Assembly (NCBI GenBank): GCA_963855995.1
Contig: OY979730.1
Coordinates: forward strand, 1,984,501-2,048,500
Direction of reading: 5' to 3'
Origin: Muricea muricata
Taxonomy: Eukaryota > Cnidaria > Anthozoa > Malacalcyonacea > Plexauridae
DNA length: 64,000 nt
This document shows positions 12,346 to 23,200 of this stretch, in pieces. The notes beneath the pieces were generated by a model. That model saw only the letters and a list, made by a program, of their open reading frames with translations, did no database searches and was not told the DNA's origin. Numbering within the stretch: the stretch's first letter is position 1; each line of letters starts with the position of its first letter. Position numbers and translations under genes: made by a program.

Positions 12346-14363
12346 CCATAGTTAACAAAGCTTAAATAGTGCGTTGATTGGTCCAATGTTCGGTATTTGT
12401 ATAAGCTAAAAAAATTAGGTACCGGTTTTTTGTTTTTGAAAGATGGATTCTAGTCTTTGGAGTTTGATTATATGCAGGTGCATCCTAATTATATATCGTA
12501 CTGTTTTCCATGCATAAAGTGGCTTGCTTTTAAACTTTCATTATAATTTTGATACCTAATATCGCCAGAAATAATTGCAAGAGATATTTTGATTCTTGTA
12601 GGAACTAGCAAAGTAATCAAGAATCCTGTAGGGAGTAGCATATTCTTCAAGCGAGTCACTTGCAAAAGAGATAACCGGAGTAAGTGTAAACAAAAAGTTT
12701 CAGTTTGTGATAAAAAAAAACGAGCGCGAGTTTCTGCGGAAACTCGTAACGAAACAGAACAACTTACTGCAGTCAAACTTCGTTTTTTGAAGTTTTAATA
12801 TATACATTGCTATTTGTAGCCAAATGCAATAAAACATGCATTTCTAGATTTTCCAGAAAATGAGATTTATATATATACTCCTGCATCTAATTTACTCGTA
12901 TATGAGGTACTATTTAAAGTGGTTTATTTGTATAAAATAACAAGAGCTTATTATAGTAATAAAGGAGCTTATATAGTTAGCCATTGCCATTTTAGTTAGA
13001 ACTCGCGGGAGAGTTGTCGGGCTTGGTGAAGCAAATTATATAGACTCTTCTCGTACATAAGTCACTTTTATAAGAGAAAGAGAGAACTTAAAGGTCGTAT
13101 ATCGCGGCAAAGATACCTCTGTCTTTACAACGGATTTGTTCCTGCCAAAATTCTAGAGACAGAGTTCTTTTTATTATCTATTATAATACTTCAGTGTATC
13201 AAGAATACAAAAGATTTTAAAAATAGATATTCTAATATTCCACAAAACAGCTATAAAAATTACTTTTAACTCAAAATGTTATATAATTACGGCGATAAAT
13301 TTCTAAGTCTCATAGTGCTTTAATCAAGCGCTGCATTTTGTACAAAAATAGGACGGACGTCGCTCATTACAGTATTTTTTCTCGCTAACTGTGGCGTTAA
13401 AACCGAGGCGTTACCGTAGTTGAAGCCCTTGTCATACATCCGTTGTTAATTACATGCAATGATGACCAGTATGTGTCATGAATAATGCAGGACGCTGTGA
13501 AATACTTACGGCCAAAAAATGATTCAAGGACTTAAAAGAAAACACAAAAAAAATTGACTGAATGCCTAATCGTCGACGAAGAGCTTTTATTTTTTTAAAA
13601 CCGTCTCAATCTTTCATAATCAGATATAGTTGAGTCCTCTTATTGCGCAGATGTTGTTAATTGCAACGCAAGGATCAAACTATCCATTAACAGTTCTGTT
13701 GATTAGACTCCAAACAGGTCTAGGAGTTTACTGTACGCCATTAAGGGGGCCTCACACACCGTCTTGACAAATAAGCAGCCTCGTTTCCGGGTCCCCATTG
13801 TCTTATCCAGATCCACGTAACTAGCGTCGCACGTGGCAAGCAATTTAGCATGCACAAAATCGGCAAATGTGTCGAGATTAAAGCCCCGTGCAGACAAATA
13901 GCTTTTCCTTAACAATTTTCTTGACGAGTTCACTTACGCGTCTCTACGACGAACAAGTTTTCCGTGACGGGATTTTTTGGTTCCTGTGTACGCGAAATTT
14001 GATAATATTTTTTCTTGACCACTTTTAGGAGGCCGTATAAATTAAGTACGTAAACAAAAATTCCGGTCCCTTGTCAAGTGTTCCTTGTTGCACGTACACA
14101 CGAGCAAGTTTCCTGGTCGAAAAGCTGGTACGACTAGCTTTTGAACCAGGCTCCTTGTCAAGGAAAAATTGTCAATTTTTTTGCGTACACACAAGCAAAT
14201 AAAGGAAACTTGTCAAGGAAAACTTGCTCGTCTGTACGGGGCTTAAGACATTCTTTAAAAAGTGCCATCTAAGCAAATAAAAGATGGTTCCCTTGGCTAA
14301 AGTGTTTACTGAATGTCGTGAACATTGATGATAGCTTTTAACTCTTTTTTCTAGTTGTAAGAG

Positions 14364-16256
14364 ATGGGTCTTCAAGGCAACAATCCGGGCACATATTTCG
14401 CCTTCTCGATGATAGTTATCCTCTCGTTTCTCGGGAACATGTCAGTACTTGGTGTAATGGCGATCAAACGCGGTGCACTTCAAAAACCGTACAATATTTT
14501 CATCTGTAGTCTGTCCTGTACCGATATCATTACGGCAATGTTCTTAATCTTCAGTCGCTATCTATACCTTCCCAACATGCCAGAGAACGACGTTGCAGCC
14601 GCACTGTTCTGTAGTACAATCTGGAACGCGTGTATCTTGTTTGGCCTCGGTTATGTTTCCATTTACACGTGCCTTGTTCTCACGTTTGAGCGATGGCTGG
14701 CAGTGGTGAGGCCGAATGTTTACCGGCAGATGAAACCAAAACACGCGTTTGGTGTGGTTGCTGCTGTCTGGTTCTGGGGGTTGCTTATTCAAGCAACAAC
14801 TCTTTTTCGAGCAAAACCCGATTTTGAACTAGGTTTGAAGCATTTGCGTGTTTCGGAGAGCTTAGCAAACAAGCAAGCTAGGAAACATTGTTTCCCAAGC
14901 TTGGTATCTCAGGTGGAAACATTGTTTCCCAACCCTGTTTCTTACAAGTTACAAACATTTTGTCCTGCCAATCTTTTCTAAATTTGGACACAAGAAAAAC
15001 TATTTCCCAATTATATTTCCTGAAGGTGGACAAACCAGGAAACATTGTTTCCTAGTCATGTTTTATGAAGGTGGACAAGCTGGGAAACATTGTTTCCTAG
15101 CCATGTTTCATGAAGGTGGACAAATCCATCAAGAAACATTGTTTCCTAGCCATGTTTCATGAAGGTGGACAAATCCATCAAGAAACATTGTTTCCTAGCC
15201 ATGTTTCATGAAGGTGGACAAATCCATCAAGAAACATTGTTTCCTAGCCATGTTTCATGAAGGTGGACAAATCCATCAAGAAACATTGTTTCCTAGTCAT
15301 GTTTCATGAAGGTGGACAAATCCATCAAGAAACATTGTTTCCTAGCCATGTTTCATGAAGGTGGACAAATCCATCAAGAAACATTGTTTCCTAGCCATGT
15401 TTCATGAAGGTGGACAAATCCATCAAGAAACATTGTTTCCTAGTCATGTTTTATGAAGGTGGACAAACGATCTTTCCGTTGCTGTCTCTTCCAGCAGTTT
15501 TTAAACCGTAATACGGGAACCTCTGAGTATTTTGATAAAATACAATATACAACGGAAACTCCGAAAATTGACAACATGATAAACTTTTATTTCTACGTTT
15601 CGACTATTCTTTATTCATCATCATAGAGAATAGTCGAAACGTAGAAATAAAAGTTTATCATGTCGTGAATTTTCGGAGTTTCCGTTGCATTGCATTTTAT
15701 AACGTATTATTTACATGTCTCTTTAGGAACATGCAAGTGGGTAAAACTAAGTATCGGCGAAGGACCTTTTCCGTACATTGACATGACATTACAGTGCATC
15801 ATTCCTTTCTCCTCAATGGTTTTTCTGTACTTGCACATGTTGTACAAAGTAAAGAAGATGCCGTATTTGCTGCAAGGTCGCGGTGCAAACATTACAAAAC
15901 GAATAACAATCCTAGCTCTGGCTGCATCGTGTGCACTCATTATCGGTTGGCTTCCTAGTCGGGTGAGCTTCATGCTTAGCAAACTGAATCTCAACGATGC
16001 CAACGGCTTGACGCATTTTTGGCTGGTCGTCTTCTCGTTTGCCAATTCGTTCGTCAACCCGATTCTCTACGGGATCTACAGCTCGGAGTTCCGCAACGAT
16101 TATAAAGCGCTGTTGATGAAGATCTTGTGCCGCAAGGGCGCCAGCGTCTGGCCTGCGGAAATGTCGCAGAATGAAACTGTGAACTGTGTTACCGTTCGTG
16201 AGGTCAAAGAAGCTGAGCAACCGAAAGAAGAAGAAAGCCAAGCCAAACCAGTGTAA
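14364..16256 (+). CDS. Class A (rhodopsin-family) G-protein-coupled receptor, neuropeptide-type
   Basis: Coding exons 14364-14832 and 15727-16256, joined in phase 1, give 332 residues. An in-frame TAA just before the ATG and an acceptor-like tttttctag upstream suggest a preceding non-coding exon. Seven hydrophobic segments carry family landmarks: N25 in TM1 (LGN), D54 in TM2 (LSCTD), C83 at the top of TM3 with C159 in extracellular loop 2, E109-R110-W111 in place of DRY, G230-W231-L232-P233 in place of CWxP in TM6, and N267-P268-xx-Y271 in TM7. The N-terminus is only about 11 residues; the C-terminal tail is Glu/Lys-rich. Signals through heterotrimeric G proteins at the plasma membrane by family knowledge; the ligand cannot be read from sequence. 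The fold resembles the expanded invertebrate neuropeptide-like receptors. Confidence 0.9.
14870..15475. repeat. Minisatellite in GPCR intron, 49-bp unit
   Basis: From about 15118, roughly seven near-perfect copies of a 49-bp unit containing atccatcaagaaacattg, tttcctagccatgtttc and atgaaggtggacaa; older, more divergent copies precede it. The unit is essentially that at 41171-41390 in a NEK9 intron; relatives occur near 3270-3440 and 23380-23480. Confidence 0.9.
15550..15687. repeat. Foldback element, about 60-bp inverted arms
   Basis: The left arm (caacggaaactccgaaaatt ... cgactattct) is repeated inverted as agaatagtcg ... aattttcggagtttccgttg around a short ttattcatcatcat spacer. A MITE-like hairpin 40 bp before the second GPCR exon. 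Confidence 0.9.
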
Positions 16257-16549
16257 AGTGAAGTGAACAATTTTGCAAATCATTGGATGTTTTAGAAATT
16301 CTAGGACTTATGATATTCAAATGATATATACATGTGAACTGAAAATAATATTTTGTCTTTAAAATTAAGGTACTTAATGTCAGGTTTCTTACAATAATCA
16401 GAGAAGTAAAGCACTATTCCTCGCTGCATAGTATACTTCAAATTAAGAATGTCCTTGCAAGAAAATTTGGTACAACAAATTGCTGTAATCATCAACACTA
16501 ATTATCAAATTAGAATATGTAATTTGTCGCATTGTTTCTGTCGCTAATC

Positions 16550-16555
16550 AATAAA
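16550..16555 (+). terminator. Polyadenylation signal of the GPCR gene
   Basis: AATAAA about 295 bp after the stop codon, in an AT-rich 3'UTR. Confidence 0.6.
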
Positions 16556-17100
16556 ATATGCATGAGCTTGTAAGATGTAGTTTCTGTTAGATTGACTAAG
16601 GTTTATGATTAGAATAGACCAGTCTCATAATGACGTCAAATGTGAATTCGAGATTTTACACGAAATTTGACTGGCTCGCGAAGATGTTACGTTATATTTT
16701 TAAAAAAATTAAAATTATAAAGATCTATTCAGTAGTTTATAGCTCAGTGTACAGCAGTGAAAAGTTGTCCAGATTTTAGAGATCACTGTGCTTTTTTATC
16801 CGGTATAAAAATACCGACCGGATATTAGACCCCGTATGTATCTAACGGGCTTAATATCCGGTGTACATTTAATTCAGGAGTTGTTACTTGTTAAATGTTT
16901 ACTAAAGCAAAATACACTGTCATTTATTGCTTTTTACATTAACTCAGCGATATAGCATTGCTTCAACAGGATAATATAGTGAAGGAGGAAGGTATATCTC
17001 TTGAAATTTTATCCTACAACAAAAATTCGAGTGATATTTTGGAGGAAAACATGATGTCATAATATATGCCGAAGGGTGCTGTGTTTCGTGCCTGTAGAAT
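16556..17100. other. Intergenic region between GPCR and NEK9
   Basis: AT-rich spacer with a short inverted repeat around 16800-16862 (ccggtataaaaataccgacc ... atatccggt). It probably includes the NEK9 promoter at its right end. No gene recognised. Confidence 0.5.
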
Positions 17101-17212
17101 ATGGCGCACGATCTTCGCCGTAATTTAGTTGTTATAAATGGCAAGTAAAGACGGGGAAATGTTGGCAAAAAATGGTGTGAAACAGTGTGTACAATGTAGG
17201 GGAAAATCCTAA
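17101..17212 (+). promoter_or_regulatory. Two short uORFs in the presumed NEK9 leader
   Basis: ATG at 17101 opens 15 codons ending TAA, and ATG at 17138 opens 24 codons ending TAA at 17210-17212. Both lie just upstream of the main ATG at 17237 if the leader starts before 17100. Such uORFs could lower initiation at the main start. The transcription start is not known. Confidence 0.35.
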
Positions 17213-17236
17213 GTGATTTCCCCGAGTTCTGGGCTT

Positions 17237-20200
17237 ATGGCGGCTGTTCAACAGCCGGAAAAATACGACGAAAATACGACTCCAGTTCAGGAACTACATG
17301 ACAATACTAGACCGATATCAAAAAGCTTATCGTCCACGAATTTGCTTTCCGTATCCGCGTCGTCAAACGTCCAGCGTTTAGTAGTTGTTTCTTCAAAAAT
17401 TAGGCAGCCGTCAGCTTTGGAAACCGCCGCTTTGAACGGTGTTAGGATACTTATTTATCAACAAGATTCCGAAGACCTGCATACCTTGATTTTAAAAATA
17501 AAGGATGCTTGTTCTCGAACGAAGCCTGTCAGTATCGCTTTTTTGGCTCACGGACACCCAGGGAGTATGGTTTTATGTTCCCTCAGAGGCGAAAAGGTGA
17601 GAGAATCGGCAAGAAGGGAAATATTTCTTAATTTAGACAGATGTTAAAAGTAATTACTCTTGACCATTTTCACTTTTCTAGATAAATTGTGTTCACAAGT
17701 ACCGGCCCCAGAACACCTTAAAATAGTTCTCCTTTTAAACTTGGTTGCCTATTAACTTGTTTGTCCCGGTAACTGTTTGATTTTACAAACAATTTGCGTT
17801 AGCAACATGCACATCTTACTACAAGAAACATGCTTGGAGTGATTAATTTCACCTGTTTGCGTTGAGTAAATAATCTCAAACACTCGGAGTAGGTTAAGCA
17901 GATGTTAATATGTAAATATTAAATTGAATGTGCATAACTCTAAGGCCAAGATCGAGTTTTTCGCCACGTCTGCTAAATTATCCCTGGAAATTGAAGGGTG
18001 TGTTTTTTGGGATCCTTACAATTTTTAATAGCAATAATCGGTTTTTTAAATATTCAGGGCTATGTTTAAACTGATTAAAACTATCTAAACACACTGTGCC
18101 CAGAGGCATATTAATATTGCCCTTGACCATACTTATACAACCTCTTTGTTTCGTGGTGATTATTATGCTTTTTTAAGGGAAAGTAGAAGTCTGCAAAATC
18201 TGTACAAGAGGCTTTCATTATACCGTGTTTATTAAATGTTATTCACACACAAGTGCATATTCTGAGTTTATTTGAGTTTTGCATTAGATGAGACAACAAC
18301 TCGCACTAGACACCTCAATATTTTGGACCATTTCCAATACCTTTATGAAATATTCTCTTTTAGGAAATAAGATATTCTTTAATCCATTAACCCACACTCC
18401 TGGACAAGTAAAAATGTGTTTTGTATGGCAGAATAAATCAGTACTAAAATAAATCATTTATGGAATAGTGCAATTTTGGCATTAAAAATTGCTGCAATTT
18501 TTGACAGAAACTGATTTTAATTCATATAATTAAATGTATTCACATATAAATTGTTCCAAAGTAGGACATCTTATTGCTCAAATTATTTCCCCCATTTCTC
18601 AGTCCTAGTGTTATTTTCTCTTTCTGGTAGATGTTAATGAGGGGGATTATTAAAGAATGTTCTGAGTGCACGCTTCTGAGTGTAATGTTGGTTAAGATGG
18701 TCTTGGGCCAATTTATGTGGTGTAAGATGGGTTAAGATGATGTAAGGTGGTCTAAGGTGGTTTTAAGTAGGCTAAGGTTGTGTGAGGGGGTGTAAGGTGG
18801 CCTAAGATGGTGTAAGCTAGCTTATCCTGGAGGGCTAAGGTGGTTTGAGGTGGTGTAAGATGTGCTAAGGTGGTCTAAGTTTGCCTGAGGTGGGCTAAGG
18901 TAGTCTAAAGTGGGCTAAGGTGGACTGATTTGGGCTTAAGTGCTCTAAGGTGGACTTGTGTGGGCTAAGGGAGGGGGCTAATTTAGTCTAAGGTGGCAGT
19001 AGGTTGGCTAGGGTGTGGGCTAAGATAGGCTAAGAGAGGTTAGGCTGAGGGCTTTAAAAGTAGGCTAATATTAGCTAAGGTGGTCTTGGGTTGGCTAAGC
19101 TGGCCTAAAGTGGTCTCAAGTTGGTTAAGGTAGTCTAAGGTGGACTATGTTTGGCTAAGGTGGACTAAGACTGTGGTATTTTTTGTTCATTGATAAGCCA
19201 CCGAACCCAAATGCTTTCTCTCATGAACATTACTAACATCCATCAAAAGAAGATGTTTGTGCTAGTGTTACACTTTATGTGTATTATTTTCACAAACAAA
19301 ATTGTTATATTAGAGTAACCTTACACCAAAAAGCTTCCCTTATTAAAATATATTGACACTGTCTTGTTGAGTTTCTCATATCAATCCCATAAAGGCCCCT
19401 GAAAATCCATCAAGTACCACTGCAAGTTAAAATGAAGCACACATTTTTATGCAGGTGCTGTCAAAACCATCACTAGAGGAAGATGAAGACATTCGGAATT
19501 TTTTCAAAGAAGTTGGAACGTTTATTGATCGAAGTGATCCTTCAGCAAGACTTGATTTTTTGTCATGCCCTGTCATTTTATCCGCAGATTGGGAGGATGT
19601 TGTTGCAGAGTTGGAGACCATTGTGGAGGTTTGCACTTTGTGAATGCCTTTATTGTTTGTGTTTATTGCACAGTTAAGCATTGAGGACATGGACATGGCC
19701 ATTTCCTAGACTACGTGCATGAATTGTTTGCAGATACAGTGCAACAGAGATCACCAGTCATCAAACATGTAGTGCAAGTGACATTTCAGCATTTTTCTTA
19801 AAGATATTGAGGCATCTCAAATATGTTTTCATACTCCAATTTGACTTGATTGATTAAATCAATTGATTGCTTGATTATTTTGTTAGGGGTTGAATATTAA
19901 CATGACCAAAGACATCATGGGGCCAGAGGCATCTGGAAAGAAACAATCAAATTCTGATGATGGTGCAAGGTGACTACAAGCATTGCATCAAGAGAGATTA
20001 TTGTTTGGTGAATAAATTAACCTGTGTGTTTTCATATAGTTGTGAACCTGGAGACCTCTACTTCCAGTCAGAAAAGCTCAGAAAATGGTCCGGTGCAACG
20101 CCAAGAAGCATTAGTAATTTTGAAAAAATCAAAGTGGTTGGAAAAGGTGAAGAGTTCATTTGGGACTGTAAACAGCTAGTAGAACATGGTGCAAATTAGA

Positions 20201-23200
20201 GCTTACTACTCTCTTAATTTAAAACATTGCTTTGAGGAATTTTTTGAATCTTTCAAAGATTTGAAGAAATTTTCAATCTAATAGACTATTTTTAGATTTA
20301 TTTCTGAAAACAATCCCAAAAAAATTGAAAATTCAATCCATTAGATTGAATTTTCAATCGTTTCAATAAAGAGAGTATTCGCAATTTACGAATGTGAATT
20401 AATTCCCTTTTGGTGAACGTGAAGTGTTGATGAGTGGAATCAGAAGATTGCGCAGAATATTATATTGATATTGGCCAGTTATTTATATGGCTTTGGTAGA
20501 ATAAATATGAGAGCCCAAAATGGTTTTTAACGAAGCCTTTGAAACAATAGGATTTGAAAGAAATTTACCAGTTACGTTTCGTGTTTGTGTTAAAGACGGA
20601 ATGTAATAGCCTAATAGGATAAAACTTTTCCGTTTTCCATTTTTTGATGGCTTTAGTTCTAAAAGTCACGTTGGGCTCTCAGATACCTATGTTGGGCTTA
20701 TATATTCATAATAAAAATCTGATTTCACCTGGCAAAATTTTGACTACGGTAGTATGGCATTTAGCAGCGAAAAATCCTTGCATTGTTGAAACCATGGACT
20801 TGGGAACTAATATTAGTCGATTTACCAACTGTAGGAGCTTATGGAGCGGCTGTTCTGTATCGTAAGAAGGACGACGATTCCTTGGTTATCTTGAAAGAAA
20901 TCAATATGCATGACCTGACAGCACAGGAAAGACAGCTAGCAACAAATGAGGTATGGTTGTGCATTGATATTATATATAGCATGCACAATTAAAAACCTTA
21001 TAGTTGAGTAGTCGTCGTTGCTTCAGGGCTCTCTAATTAATATTGTTTTGGTTCTGAAAAATGTACAGTTCTCCGTGTCTAAACACAAAATCAAGTGAGC
21101 CATACTTACAAATCAGAGTATGAAAATCACTAGAGGGCTGTCACTGCCCTCTGGTGATTTTCATGCTCTGATTTGTACCGACTGGCGAGGCAATATAATT
21201 TTATCACACATTATATCATTTTGAAAGTTATAAAACTGACATGATTATGCGTGTTTAAATGAATTTTCGTCACTGCTCCACATCAATTTCAGGCCAAGAT
21301 AATGTCCAAGCTGAATCATCCAAACATCATCAACTGTTATGACAGTTTCGAGGAAGATGGCACAATTTGGATTGAAATGGAATACGCTGATGGAGGGTAG
21401 GCACCAATATGACTGTCTGTCTTTTGTCTTTTTATTTTATCATTCTACGCGCACATTCAAAAGGATCAATGAAGTACAAACTTTAAAAAATGTTGAAGGC
21501 GTAGCCAGGATTATACTTAATGACTTTTTGGGGCATTCTCTGGTTTGAAAGCTTTATTATTTGCGAGCTTTCCACTGCCAGTCTGCAGTCTTCTTCCAGC
21601 ACTATAACCCGTCGAAAACTGCAGACTGGCAGTCGAAAGCTTGCGAATAATGAATATTTCAAACCAGAGAACGTCCCAAAAGTCTTTAGGTACAAACTTA
21701 TCGTATATTTCTTTTGTTTTTAGGACTCTGGCACAACATTTGACAAAACTGGACAAAGAGATGGAGGAGAAAGAGATCTTAAGAATGTTTCATGAAATGG
21801 CGCTTGCTTTACAATGCATTCATCAACATAAAATTCTACACAGGTACCGGAGAGATATGCACAAGACTCCTTTGCTTTTTAAACAATTTCTTTGTTTGAG
21901 ATATTAGTTTCAGACAGGTCACGCACAAATCACGATATCGCGCAAATACTATTCACCATAGATACATTTGAGCATACATGCAGCGTCAGAAACTCACAAG
22001 TTGCAGGCAGAATGCGTTCACATCGCTTGTTCCGGCTTAATGAGAACAAGTCTTCTGCAAGTTATCAACAGGCTTGATGCAAGCTCGACGCAAATTGTTT
22101 CAAGAGCTTGCAGCAAGTTTGCAAATATCAAGTTGCATCAAGTCTGACTTTCACAGACTTGACACCACTTACTGGCGCCTGTTGGCTTGATGAAACTCTT
22201 TAAAAAAGCTTGCACTATCGGGCGGGTAGAATATTCAAGTTCCATCAAGTTTGTATCGTTTTGTGGCTGTTTAAACGTCAGTTCATCACTTTCCGTTTCC
22301 ACAGACAACGCAATTACACTTAGGCTGGCTAGTAAATACAAAAAACGAATCAGCTTCAACCGCTTAATTTATTTCTAGGGACATGAAAACGCAGAATATA
22401 TTCCTAACACTGGAAGGCCACGTAAAGCTGGGAGATTTTGGTATCAGTAAACAACTTGGTAACACGAGAAGCAACGCAAACACCGTCCTCGGAACACCTT
22501 ACTACATCTCACCCGAGATTGTAAGGATTAGGCTTTAGTATTTATTCAAGACTGTTCATTATTTACTATATCTCTAACGATCTTTATTTGTCCGCAAATA
22601 CGCAAGTACTGCACATGTAAAATCCCACAACTTGTGCTCAGCTTGTCAACAAGTACGCCCTGCTTGTCCCAAGCTGCCAACACGGCTGTTTAGCACAGCT
22701 TGTAAAACCCCTGTCATACGATGCACATTTTCTTGAAACTCGCAATGCAATTCTACCCTTGGGAGATGTAAAATTGGCAAATACAAGTTTCCATCACAGT
22801 TCGCTTCTATATTGTTAACATACCAAGCATTTGTCACAAATTGACATCTTTTAAGAGTAGAATTGCGTTCCAAGTTGCAAGAAAAATTGCACCCTGTGAC
22901 AGGGCCTTAAAGAACTTGATATCAGACTTGTTGTAAACAAGCTTGTCTCAACAACTCGGATACACACCTGTTGTAACAAGATTTTTAACAAGTTAACAAC
23001 ACAAGGCTATAAGAAACTCTATTTTTTATTGTCTAGTGTGAGGGCCGAGATTATAACGAGAAGAGCGATATTTGGTCTCTGGGATGCGTGCTCTATGAAA
23101 TGGCAAATAAACAGAAAACGTTTGAGAGTACAAACTTGCCCGCACTTGTAAATAAAATTGTTAAGGTACGATGCAAACGCTTGTTACTGTGCTCGCATTC

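Larger units (their letters stand above)
8221..14350. other. Gene-poor intergenic stretch
   Basis: About 6.1 kb of AT-rich DNA between the SEA/WSC gene and the GPCR. I found no exon chain or conserved protein similarity on either strand. It holds a pyrimidine-rich minisatellite near 11.2-11.6 kb, a three-copy tandem near 12.2 kb, and near 13.74-14.24 kb words repeated in both orientations (ctcgtctgtacggggctt, aaagccccgtgcagac), suggesting a decayed mobile element. Confidence 0.6.

Noticed and set aside
13703..13933. 76-codon minus-strand open frame
   Set aside because: No recognisable family, no flanking exons, and it lies in a stretch with decayed mobile-element words.
15060..15470. CRISPR-like regular repeats
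   Set aside because: Copies are contiguous with no unique spacers, in a eukaryotic intron; it is a minisatellite.
17213..17236. NEK9 start at 17213
   Set aside because: The codon there is GTG; the first ATG after the in-frame TAA is 17237.
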